A DNA stretch of 64,000 nucleotides, from the NCBI GenBank assembly GCA_023461435.1, contig JAEYLC010000034.1:1-64000 (forward strand). Direction: 5' to 3'. A model generated the notes under the pieces. The model saw only the letters and a list, made by a program, of their open reading frames with translations, searched no databases and was not told the DNA's origin. Both the position numbers and the translations under genes were made by a program. This document shows positions 43,120-51,069 of this stretch, in pieces (position 1 is the stretch's first letter; every line of letters starts with the position of its first letter). The DNA is from Bacillota bacterium. GTDB taxonomy: Bacteria > Bacillota > Clostridia > Christensenellales > SZUA-584.

Positions 43120-43736
43120 AAATACCGTTAAGCTATCAGGCCACGGAATATGACTGCGGGCCGACCACGCTGACCAACGCAATGAGCTTTCTGTTTAAGC
43201 GAGAGCAGGTGCCGCCTGATGTTATTAAGCATATCGTGCTGTACAGCTTGGACGCCTACAATTGCAAGGGCGAATTTGGCAAGAACGGTACATCGGCTAT
43301 GGCGATGATGTTTTTGTGCAGCTGGCTTAACCAGTTTGGCAAGGTGAAGCACTTCCCGATTCATGGGGAGTATTTAACAGGCAGCGAGGTGTTTATCGGC
43401 CAGAACAGCAAGATTGTCGCCGGACTGCAGCAGGGCGGCGCCGTCGTGGTTCGCTTGTATTACGGATGCTGGCATTATGTGCTGTTTACCGATGTTGATG
43501 AGGCCAATATCTATCTGTTCGACCCGTATTACCGCAAGAAGCCCTTTCAGATACCGGGCATCGGGATGATTCTGGATGCGCCCACAAAGATGAACCGCAA
43601 GGTGGCATACAGCATACTGAACAGCGAAGCAAAGGGCATTTATACGCTGGGGCCCAAGGACACGCGCGAAGCAGTGGTGCTGTTTAACGAGACCACAAGA
43701 AAAACGTCTGCCCGTACGATTGAGTATTTTATTTGA
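43116..43736 (+). CDS. Peptidase C39-like family protein
   Basis: 206 residues, start ATG overlapping the M20 stop (ATGA) with GGAGG upstream. The papain-like pattern is visible: Q8 of SYQATEYDCG as oxyanion residue, nucleophile in YDCGPTTLTNA, histidine in GCWHYVLF and aspartate in DVDEANIYLFDPYYR. It has no signal peptide or membrane segment, so it acts in the cytoplasm and is not a bacteriocin exporter. Substrate unknown; probably a peptide or amide handled with the M20 enzyme. Confidence 0.82.
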   Translation: MKIPLSYQATEYDCGPTTLTNAMSFLFKREQVPPDVIKHIVLYSLDAYNCKGEFGKNGTSAMAMMFLCSWLNQFGKVKHFPIHGEYLTGSEVFIGQNSKIVAGLQQGGAVVVRLYYGCWHYVLFTDVDEANIYLFDPYYRKKPFQIPGIGMILDAPTKMNRKVAYSILNSEAKGIYTLGPKDTREAVVLFNETTRKTSARTIEYFI

Positions 43737-43796
43737 CGAATAAGATAAAATATCATACAAAATCGATATAATTTATATATTTTTTATTCGGGACTA

Positions 43797-43845
43797 TTGA
43801 CAAAATGAAATAGCAGGCATATCATAAACATATAAAACATATATG
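43797..43845 (+). promoter_or_regulatory. Sigma-A promoter of cysK with operator-like element
   Basis: TTGACA (43797-43802), 17 bases, TATCAT (43820-43825), followed by CATATAAAACATATATG (43829-43845) at the expected start site. The element is nearly identical to that before yezD. Confidence 0.75.
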
Positions 43846-43882
43846 AATTACATAAAACATTAATCGTAAGGAGATATATAAC

Positions 43883-44815
43883 ATGTCGAAAGTGTATAAG
43901 AGCTTAACGGAGCTGATCGGGAAAACGCCGTTGCTGGAGCTTTCAAACTATGAGAAGAAGAACGGATTGAAAGCAAAGATTATCGGCAAGCTGGAATACT
44001 ATAATCCGGCGGGCAGCGTGAAGGACAGAATCGCCAAGGCGATGATCGACGATGCGGAGCAGCGCGGTGTATTGGGGCCTGACAGCGTGATCATCGAGCC
44101 GACAAGCGGCAATACAGGCATAGGGCTTGCATCGGTTGCCGCTGCCAGAGGTTATCGAATAATACTCACAATGCCGGAAACATTCAGCGTTGAACGCCGG
44201 AATCTCCTGAAGGCTTATGGCGCGGAGCTGGTACTGACCGAAGGCGCGAAGGGGATGAGGGGTGCGATCGCCAAAGCAGATGAGCTTGCCAAGGAGATCC
44301 CGGGCTCGTTCATTCCGAGCCAGTTCACAAACCCGGCAAACCCGGCTGTTCACAAAGCGACCACCGGCCCCGAGATCTGGGAAGACACAGACGGTCAAGT
44401 GGGTATCTTCGTATCGGGCGCGGGCACGGGCGGCACGGTGACGGGCGCCGGCGAATACTTAAAATCAAAAAACCCGAATATCAAGGTCGTTGTGGTGGAA
44501 CCCGCGGACTCGCCGGTTCTATCGGAAGGACGTCCCGGACCGCATAAAATACAGGGTATCGGGCCCGGCTTTGTGCCTGAGGTGCTCAATACAAGCATCT
44601 ATGACGAGATCATCACGGTGAAAAACGAGGACGCGTTCGTGGTCGGTAAAGAGATCGCTAAAACGGAAGGGCTGCTGGTGGGCATATCGTCGGGCGCGGC
44701 GGCATGGGCGGCCACACAGCTGGCCCAGCGTCCTGAGAACGAAGGCAAGACGATCGTTGTGATACTGCCGGATACAGGCGAGCGCTATCTGTCCACGGCG
44801 CTATTCGCGGAGTGA
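43883..44815 (+). CDS. cysK: Cysteine synthase A (O-acetylserine sulfhydrylase)
   Basis: 310 residues: PLP lysine in AGSVKDRIA, asparagine loop EPTSGNTGIG, phosphate loop GAGTGGTVTG. It makes cysteine from O-acetylserine and sulfide. In CymR systems CysK is also the partner of the regulator, which fits the Rrf2 protein nearby. The serine acetyltransferase gene follows. AAGGAG precedes the ATG. Confidence 0.95.
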   Translation: MSKVYKSLTELIGKTPLLELSNYEKKNGLKAKIIGKLEYYNPAGSVKDRIAKAMIDDAEQRGVLGPDSVIIEPTSGNTGIGLASVAAARGYRIILTMPETFSVERRNLLKAYGAELVLTEGAKGMRGAIAKADELAKEIPGSFIPSQFTNPANPAVHKATTGPEIWEDTDGQVGIFVSGAGTGGTVTGAGEYLKSKNPNIKVVVVEPADSPVLSEGRPGPHKIQGIGPGFVPEVLNTSIYDEIITVKNEDAFVVGKEIAKTEGLLVGISSGAAAWAATQLAQRPENEGKTIVVILPDTGERYLSTALFAE

Positions 44816-44855
44816 GCTCAAAATTAAATATGCGATGCTGATAAGGTATAAGCTG

Positions 44856-44881
44856 CAGGCAGCCGGGCAACAGGCTGCCTG
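44856..44881 (+). terminator. Hairpin after cysK
   Basis: Perfect 9-base arms CAGGCAGCC/GGCTGCCTG with an 8-base loop; only TTGCTGTTC follows, so termination may be partial. Confidence 0.5.
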
Positions 44882-44986
44882 TTGCTGTTCACGCCATCAT
44901 ATTGACAATGGCATGAACGTGTGAATATAATTTGAAATAAACAATTATAAATTCTATAGGAATAATAATAAATTTAGGTGGGGCAC

Positions 44987-45925
44987 ATGAATGCAAAACG
45001 TCATATGGGCAATCTGATCGATACGGTGGTGGCAAGTTACCGGCAGCATCCGTCGCTGTCACAGACGCAGATAGGATATATGCCCAGCCGCGACGCGGTG
45101 ATTGAAGCGATTAAAATGCTGCGGGAGCTGCTTTTCCCGGGATATTTCGGCAGGCAGCGTTTTTCGGACGGCACGACGGAATACCATATCGGCGCGCTAC
45201 TTGTGGATGTGCACAGTCTGCTGCGCGAGCAGATTGTACTCACGCTCCGGCGGGACGCGGTGAAAAACGGAAAAGACATGACGGACATAGACGAAAAAGC
45301 GGATTGCATATGCCGCCGGTTTTTATCCAAAATTCCTGTCATCCGGGATGTGCTTGAAACGGATGTTCAGGCGGCGTTTGACGGAGACCCTGCAGCCTCC
45401 GATAAGGATGAGGTGATCTTTTCGTATCCGGGCGTTTTCGCGCTCAGTGTATACCGGCTTGCCCACGAGTTATACCGGTTGGGCGTGCCGCTGATTCCGC
45501 GAATCATGACGGAATACGCCCATTGCGAAACAGGTATCGATATCCACGCGGGCGCAACAATCGGTAAGTATTTCTTCATTGATCATGGCACCGGTGTGGT
45601 CATCGGTGAGACGACACTCATCGGCGACAATGTGAAGCTTTATCAGGGCGTCACGCTTGGCGCGCTGTCCACGCGCGGCGGGCAGACGCTGCGCGGCGTT
45701 AAACGCCATCCGACACTTGAAGACGAAGTGACTGTGTATTCGGGCGCATCGATACTCGGCGGCGAGACGGTGATCGGCAAAGGTGTGGTGATCGGCAGTA
45801 ACGCGTTTATCACCAAATCGGTGCCGGGCGGCACCAAGGTCAGCGTGAAGAACCCGGAGCTCGTGTTTAAAGGGCATAACCCTGAGGAATTTGTTCAGGA
45901 GTTTATTCCCGATTGGGTGATTTGA
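44987..45925 (+). CDS. cysE: Serine O-acetyltransferase
   Basis: 312 residues: an N-terminal helical domain and a left-handed beta-helix with hexapeptide repeats (IDIHAGATIGKYFFIDHGTG; VVIGETTLIGDNVKLYQGV). It makes O-acetylserine for CysK. It is longer than enterobacterial CysE and resembles the EpsC branch. The chain ends in isoleucine (PDWVI), the residue by which CysE tails dock in the CysK active site. The ATG at 44987 follows AGGTGGGGCAC; a GTG at 44978 is possible. Confidence 0.9.
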   Translation: MNAKRHMGNLIDTVVASYRQHPSLSQTQIGYMPSRDAVIEAIKMLRELLFPGYFGRQRFSDGTTEYHIGALLVDVHSLLREQIVLTLRRDAVKNGKDMTDIDEKADCICRRFLSKIPVIRDVLETDVQAAFDGDPAASDKDEVIFSYPGVFALSVYRLAHELYRLGVPLIPRIMTEYAHCETGIDIHAGATIGKYFFIDHGTGVVIGETTLIGDNVKLYQGVTLGALSTRGGQTLRGVKRHPTLEDEVTVYSGASILGGETVIGKGVVIGSNAFITKSVPGGTKVSVKNPELVFKGHNPEEFVQEFIPDWVI

Positions 45926-45942
45926 AGACTCAAGCACAGATA

Positions 45943-46956
45943 TCAGTAATCTTCGATTAAAACTTGCATCACACCGCCGCAGACCATGCCTTCCTCTTCA
46001 GCGATTTCGGCGGTTAAGTCAACGGTGTGCAAGAGGTACCGGCCAGTGCCGATGAGCTGCTGAGCGATGAGTATCACCTCGGATTCACTGCAGCCGCCGC
46101 CGATACTGCCTATGATTCTGCGGTCGGAATACACCAGCATCCTTGCGCCTGGGCCGCGCGGCACGGAGCCTTTGGCTGCCACTACCGTTACGATGGCCTT
46201 GGGTACACCCTTTTCTTCAGCCAATGTGCGCAGCACTTGTATATCGCTGTCACCGCGGCCGGCCTGCTTCTCTGTGCCGAGACGTTTGCATGCGATGAGC
46301 TCGGCTAAAATCGAGACAGCGATTTCCGCCGGTGTGACAGCGCCGATGGGCAGGCCAATGGGCGTGTGGGTCCGGCTGATGCGGTCTGCGTCATATCCTT
46401 TTTCTCTAAGCGCTTCCTTCAGCGCGCGGACACGTCTGCGCGAACCGATCATGCCCGCGTAGAGCGGCTGAGTTCCCAGCAGCAGCTTTTCCATACACAG
46501 CATATCGTAACGATGCCCGCGCGTGATGATGACGACATAATCGCTTGATGTGAACTGAAGCCTGTCAAACACCTTTTCAAAGCTCTCGCAAATTACAGAT
46601 TCTGCTGAGGGAAAGCGTTTTGTGTTGGCAAAGCCCGGGCGGTCGTCAGCGATCACAACAGAGAACCCCGTTTTAGATGCGAAATCGACCAGAGGCAGCG
46701 CGATATGGCCGCCACCCAGCACAATCAGCCGTTCTTCCGGAAAGAACGGTTCCCACACTGTTGTCATGCGCTCTGTATTGCTCACAAGCGGACCGCCGTT
46801 ATTATACGCAGCGCGCGCGTGAGGATCATTCTCATCGGGCAGCCGTTTGCGGATGGTCGTGATATCTCCTTCCCTGCCATGAAATCGCGTTTCCAGTACA
46901 ATGCCAATATGGCTGTGCAGAGAGCGCAATATGCTTTTGTATGTCTCATGGTTCAT
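45943..46956 (-). CDS. XdhC/CoxI-family protein with reversed domain order
   Basis: About 337 residues. The Rossmann-type XdhC_C domain comes first (LIVLGGGHIALPLVDFASK; GMIGSRRRV; HTPIGLPIGAVTPAEIAVSI) and the CoxI domain last (VVAAKGSVPRGPGARMLVYS; SIGGGCSESEV; VCGGVMQVLIE). In classical XdhC the CoxI part is N-terminal. The family loads the sulfurated molybdenum cofactor into hydroxylases, but no hydroxylase gene is in the window. The ATG at 46956 follows AAAGG; a TTG at 46974 would extend it by six residues. Confidence 0.83.
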   Translation of the reverse strand: MNHETYKSILRSLHSHIGIVLETRFHGREGDITTIRKRLPDENDPHARAAYNNGGPLVSNTERMTTVWEPFFPEERLIVLGGGHIALPLVDFASKTGFSVVIADDRPGFANTKRFPSAESVICESFEKVFDRLQFTSSDYVVIITRGHRYDMLCMEKLLLGTQPLYAGMIGSRRRVRALKEALREKGYDADRISRTHTPIGLPIGAVTPAEIAVSILAELIACKRLGTEKQAGRGDSDIQVLRTLAEEKGVPKAIVTVVAAKGSVPRGPGARMLVYSDRRIIGSIGGGCSESEVILIAQQLIGTGRYLLHTVDLTAEIAEEEGMVCGGVMQVLIEDY

Positions 46957-47001
46957 ATCAATTCGGCCTTTCAATGCGATACATTTTCATGCTAGCAATA
47001 A

Positions 47002-47024
47002 ATTCATATAAAATCAATATGAAT
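47002..47024. promoter_or_regulatory. AT-rich palindrome upstream of the XdhC-like gene
   Basis: ATTCATAT-AAAATCA-ATATGAAT, perfect 8-base arms and 7-base spacer, 46 bases before the start codon on the minus strand. Same half-site as the palindromes at 25174 and 38235. Confidence 0.55.
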
Positions 47025-47238
47025 GACAGGCTGAGAAAAGAGATATTGAAATCCTGAGCGGATATGACACGCAAGAAACAGGGGAGTTTCATCTGGTAAA
47101 ATTTTACGACGGGACAAAATGGCTAGACAGACATTGCGAAGAGTAACTGTATATGCGGTGAGATGGCGGCTGCATACGCCGGTTTTTTTATGATCCGGCA
47201 GCATTCGCTGAGAATACCCTTATACGTGAAATGATTCA

Positions 47239-48495
47239 TCAGGGGAATATACCCTTAATCTGCTCCGCATACAGCAGCCGCCGGATGGCGAGAATGTAGG
47301 CGCCCATGCGCAGCGTGCAGCCGGCTTTGTGTGTTTCCTCGAGTATTTCATTGAACGCTGCCGTCATGATCTGTTCAAGCATGTCGTTAACCTGACAGCG
47401 CTCCCACGTCAGCGTCTGGATATTTTGTACCCATTCAAAGTAAGACACGATCACGCCGCCGCTGTTGGCGAAAATGTCGGGCACAAGCAGGATGCCCTTG
47501 CGGGCAATGATGTCGTCAGCCTCTTTGGTGGTGGGGCCGTTGGCGCCCTCCACAATATAGCTGCATTTCAGATCATGCGCAATGCGCTCTGTGATCTGGT
47601 TTTCCATAGCCGCGGGAACCAGCACGTCGCAATCGCAGGTTAAAACCTCCTGATTCGTCATATGGATGACGCCCGGCGCCGTATAGTCCTTAAGAAGTCC
47701 GCCGTTTTGCACATATTGCGAAATCACGTGAGGGTCAAGGCCTTCGCTGCAGTAGATGCCGCCCGATATATCGCTGAGCGCAACGATCACAGCACGCCTG
47801 TTGTAGAAAATACGCGCCGCGTTGGCGCCGACATTGCCCATGCCCTGAACGGCGACGCGCAGACCGTCAAGCGTTTTATTGTCCTGCGCGAGCGCAAGCT
47901 TGGTGCTGATCACCACACCGCGTCCTGTGGCCGAATTACGGCCGCGGGAGCCGCCGAGCTCCACGGGCTTGCCTGTGACCACACCGGGGCATGGCTTGCC
48001 CTTGAGCATGCTGTACGTGTCGAGTATCCATGCCATCACCTGCGCATTCGTATTGACATCCGGCGCAGGTATATCCGAATCGGCGCCGATAATCGGTTCA
48101 ATGGCATACGTATACCGTCGGGTCAGTTTGCACAGCTCACGGCTGGAGAGCGCGGAAGGGTCAACCTTAATGCCGCCTTTGGCACCCCCGTAGGGAATGT
48201 TGACCACGGCGCACTTCAGCGACATCCATGTCGCCAGCGCCTTGATTTCGTTGAGGTCACAATCCTGATGATAGCGCACACCGCCCTTAAAAGGCCCTCT
48301 AATGTTGGAATGCTGAACGCGATAACCCTCAAAAACCCTGATATCACCGTTATCCATCTCCACTGGCAGATAAACCTTGATTTCGCGTTGCGGATTTTTG
48401 ATGATTTCGAACATCGTGGCGTCGATGCCGCCGATCTTCGTGGCTTTTTCCATAATGGCTATAACATTCTCATATGGATCGTACTGTTTCTCCAC
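47239..48495 (-). CDS. gdhA: Glutamate dehydrogenase
   Basis: 418 residues from a GTG at 48495 that has AGAAGG upstream; the frame extends to a TTG at 48549 without a ribosome binding site. Family segments: GPFKGGVRYH, PYGGAKGGI with the catalytic lysine, IPAPDVNT, GSRGRNSATGRGV, QGMGNVGANAA and EGANGPTT. It interconverts glutamate with 2-oxoglutarate and ammonia and so can regenerate the acceptor for the class III aminotransferase in the divergent operon. Confidence 0.92.
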   Translation of the reverse strand: MEKQYDPYENVIAIMEKATKIGGIDATMFEIIKNPQREIKVYLPVEMDNGDIRVFEGYRVQHSNIRGPFKGGVRYHQDCDLNEIKALATWMSLKCAVVNIPYGGAKGGIKVDPSALSSRELCKLTRRYTYAIEPIIGADSDIPAPDVNTNAQVMAWILDTYSMLKGKPCPGVVTGKPVELGGSRGRNSATGRGVVISTKLALAQDNKTLDGLRVAVQGMGNVGANAARIFYNRRAVIVALSDISGGIYCSEGLDPHVISQYVQNGGLLKDYTAPGVIHMTNQEVLTCDCDVLVPAAMENQITERIAHDLKCSYIVEGANGPTTKEADDIIARKGILLVPDIFANSGGVIVSYFEWVQNIQTLTWERCQVNDMLEQIMTAAFNEILEETHKAGCTLRMGAYILAIRRLLYAEQIKGIFP

Positions 48496-48660
48496 TTCTT
48501 TAACCTTCTCACGCGCAGCGTGTTTTATTGTGATTTTATGCAGGAACAAAGGCGGTGTATTGGAAAAAAGAGAACTGTATAGCCGGATGTGCGGTTATAT
48601 ATAATCAACAGAAGCATATAGCGCTGCTATAAAAAAATTTCAATTTCAATAAAAAAACGA

Positions 48661-48688
48661 TTGACAAATCATTTCCCGCCAGTATAAT
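48661..48688 (+). promoter_or_regulatory. Sigma-A promoter of the Liv operon leader
   Basis: TTGACA (48661-48666), 16 bases, TATAAT (48683-48688). A perfect palindrome GGTATGA-GCGG-TCATACC (48699-48716) starts at about the transcription start. Confidence 0.8.
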
Positions 48689-48694
48689 GTGCGT

Positions 48695-48810
48695 ATAAGG
48701 TATGAGCGGTCATACCACTGGTGTGTGAGCAAGTTACCTTAAGCAAACGACGGCGTTGTGTAGACTAATAACGAGGGTGTTGATAGTTTCTACTATCAGC
48801 GCCTTTTTTT
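48695..48810 (+). ncRNA. Structured leader or small RNA ending in a terminator
   Basis: About 115 bases between the promoter and a terminator. Hairpin 1 is 48699-48716 (loop GCGG). Hairpin 2 is a short AACG-ACGG-CGTT stem near 48746-48757. AAGGTA at the start can pair instead with TACCTT further on (near 48735), so two folds are possible. Two hairpins with CGG loops loosely recall guanidine-II riboswitches, but the first loop lacks the required A. It may be an attenuator leader of the transporter operon or a separate small RNA. Confidence 0.45.
48776..48810 (+). terminator. Intrinsic terminator in the Liv leader
   Basis: Twelve-pair stem 48776-48787 with 48792-48803 (two G-U pairs), TTCT loop, then seven T (48804-48810). 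It precedes the first gene by 78 bases, with no second promoter apparent between them, so read-through is probably regulated. Confidence 0.85.
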
Positions 48811-48888
48811 GTTTCTTCGATATAAAGGCGTATCTGAGACAAATCAGATGCCTGTTATATAATCCAACTATTTTTTAAGGAGGAGTAT

Positions 48889-50055
48889 ATGAAAAAGAGA
48901 AGTTTTAGTATTCGGACAGCGGCGGGTGTGGCTTTGTCACTCGTCATGGTATTGGCAGCGTTCGCGGGATGCGCCGCTCCGGCTTCGGAGTCGGCTTCGG
49001 CATCGGAAGCGGGCGGAGACCCGATCAAGATCGGCACCTCGTTCCCGTTATCCGGAACAGTGGCGGCAGACGGCAAGTACATCGTTCAGGCCATTCAAAT
49101 GGCAATTGACGAAGCCAACGAAGCCGGCGGCATCAACGGACGCGACGTTGTGATCGATTCTCAGGACGACGAAGCGGACCCGACAACGGCGGCTTCCATT
49201 GCCAACAAGTTTTCGGAAGATAGCAGTATTCTCGCGGTGGTCACGTCTTACAACAGCTCATGTGCGCTGGCTCAGGTTCCCGTGTATGCGAAGGTTGGTC
49301 TGTCGGCAGTCAGCCCTGTCTCCACCTCGCCCGACCTGACAGGCAGCAGCAAGTATTTCTTCAGAACATGCGCGTCTGACGCTTATGTCGGCAAGCTCGG
49401 TGCCGGCTACTGTGCTGATCTCGGCTGGAAGAAAGTCGCGCTGCTTTATGAGCAGGACGACTACGGCCTTGGCATCTCCAAGATGTATCAGGAAGAAGCT
49501 GCGAATCTCGGCCTTGAGATCCCCTACACCGGCACATTTGTTTACGGTGAAACCAAAGACTTCAGCACACTGCTCACCAGCATCAAGGAAGCGGATGTGG
49601 ATGGCATATTCATCTGCGGTCTTGTGACGGAAACAGTGCTGATTGCGAATCAGGCGGAAACGCTCGGCCTTGGCGATGTGCCGATCTGCGGTGCTGACGG
49701 CCTGTACTCGCCCGCTCTGATCACCGAAGGCGGCGCTGACGTGGAAGGTATCTACACGCTTGGCGCGTTCACTCCGGACAACGACGATCCCAAGGTTCAG
49801 GCGTTTGTGACAGCGTTCAAAGAGAAATACGGCGAAGAACCGTCCAACTGGGCAGCGCTGGCTTACGACGCGACGAACGTGATTTTGGAAGCGATGAAGA
49901 CCTGTGAGACGCTCGATCGCGAATCCATTAACACAGCAATCACCGGCATCAGCTACGAAGGCGTTACAGGGCTTAACAAGTTCGTCAATGGCGATGTGGA
50001 AAAAGAGTACTTAAAGTTCGTCGTGAAGGACGGCAAGTTCGCAATCTACGAATAG
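48889..50055 (+). CDS. livJ: Branched-chain/other amino acid-binding lipoprotein (LivJ-like)
   Basis: 388 residues, lipobox FAGC (C28), serine/alanine linker, then a Peripla_BP_6 fold (IKIGTSFPLSGTVAADGKY; INGRDVVIDSQDDE; SYNSSCALAQVPVY; LYEQDDYGLGISKMYQ). The family binds leucine, isoleucine and valine, but also other amino acids, amides and urea. AAGGAGGAGTAT precedes the ATG. Confidence 0.9.
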   Translation: MKKRSFSIRTAAGVALSLVMVLAAFAGCAAPASESASASEAGGDPIKIGTSFPLSGTVAADGKYIVQAIQMAIDEANEAGGINGRDVVIDSQDDEADPTTAASIANKFSEDSSILAVVTSYNSSCALAQVPVYAKVGLSAVSPVSTSPDLTGSSKYFFRTCASDAYVGKLGAGYCADLGWKKVALLYEQDDYGLGISKMYQEEAANLGLEIPYTGTFVYGETKDFSTLLTSIKEADVDGIFICGLVTETVLIANQAETLGLGDVPICGADGLYSPALITEGGADVEGIYTLGAFTPDNDDPKVQAFVTAFKEKYGEEPSNWAALAYDATNVILEAMKTCETLDRESINTAITGISYEGVTGLNKFVNGDVEKEYLKFVVKDGKFAIYE

Positions 50056-50088
50056 CGGCGGTTCAGAAGAAATCAAAGATTGATAAGG

Positions 50089-50118
50089 TGGCTGCATGGA
50101 AATATCTCCATGCAGCCA
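50089..50118 (+). other. Intercistronic hairpin after the binding-protein gene
   Basis: Perfect 12-base arms TGGCTGCATGGA/TCCATGCAGCCA with a 6-base loop and no T-run, between livJ and livH. Same placement as the hairpins at 6705 and 34846. Confidence 0.8.
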
Positions 50119-50142
50119 ATCTCAAAGGAAGGGTGGATCGGG

Positions 50143-51009
50143 ATGTTTCTTCAACAGATGGTCAACGGCTTAACAATAGGAAGCATCTATGCCATTGTGG
50201 CGCTTGGGTATTCAATGGTATATGGTGTGCTGCAGATTGTGAACTGGGCACATGCCGATGTTTTAATGATTGGGACATTCATCGGATTGACGCTGACTTT
50301 ATTGGGAATCCCCGTTATTCCCATGGTGGTATTGGCAGCAACGGTAACGGCGTTCATCGGCATGTCGGTTGAAAGAATCGCCTACCGTCCGATCAAGACG
50401 AACAGGAGAATGGCTGTGCTGGTCAGTGCGCTGGGTATGTCTGTATTTCTGCAGAATCTGGCACAGCTTGTTTTTGGCAGCTCGAGCCAGGCATTTCCCA
50501 CAATCTCCAAGGTCGCCTATACGGTGGGTAATGTGACGTTTACAAACATTCAGATTATTATCTGGGTGCTGACCGCTTTCATGCTGGTCGTTCTGTATTT
50601 ACTTGTTTACAAAACAAAGATGGGTGTGGCGATTCGGGCCTGTTCGGTCAGCATTCCGCATTCCAAGCTGATGGGCATCAATACAAATGCGGTGATCGGC
50701 TTCACGTTCGGAATCGGCGCGTTTATGTCGGGCATAGCGGGCGTTTGTATCGGTACGTATTACAATGCGGTTTATCCCACAATGGGATATATGCTGGGCA
50801 TGAAGGCGTTTGCAGCCGCTATACTCGGCGGTATCGGGTCTATTCCGGGCGCTGTGGCCGGCGGCTTCCTGATCGGTATCATAGAGAGTCTTGGAGCCGG
50901 GTATATCTCCTCGGGCTACAGGGACGCCTATGCGTTTATTATCATGATCATCATTCTGGTGCTTCGTCCCTCGGGTATCCTCGGTGTGAAGCATATCGAT
51001 AAAGTATAG
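50143..51009 (+). CDS. livH: Amino acid ABC transporter permease LivH
   Basis: 288 residues with multiple membrane helices and the LivH start FLQQMVNGLTIGSIYAIVAL. The ATG at 50143 follows GGAAGGGTGG; the frame extends upstream to 50080, but that part would run through the hairpin. AFAAAILGGIGSIPGA is the family loop. Confidence 0.92.
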   Translation: MFLQQMVNGLTIGSIYAIVALGYSMVYGVLQIVNWAHADVLMIGTFIGLTLTLLGIPVIPMVVLAATVTAFIGMSVERIAYRPIKTNRRMAVLVSALGMSVFLQNLAQLVFGSSSQAFPTISKVAYTVGNVTFTNIQIIIWVLTAFMLVVLYLLVYKTKMGVAIRACSVSIPHSKLMGINTNAVIGFTFGIGAFMSGIAGVCIGTYYNAVYPTMGYMLGMKAFAAAILGGIGSIPGAVAGGFLIGIIESLGAGYISSGYRDAYAFIIMIIILVLRPSGILGVKHIDKV

Positions 51010-51069
51010 ATCGGCGGCGGCAGGCTAAAAGTTTAAGGTTATTCAACTATTGAGTGGGGAGGAACGAAC

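Noticed and set aside
48695..48810. Confident guanidine-II riboswitch call
   Set aside because: Only one of the two loops fits ACGR and the second stem is short, so it is left as a possibility.
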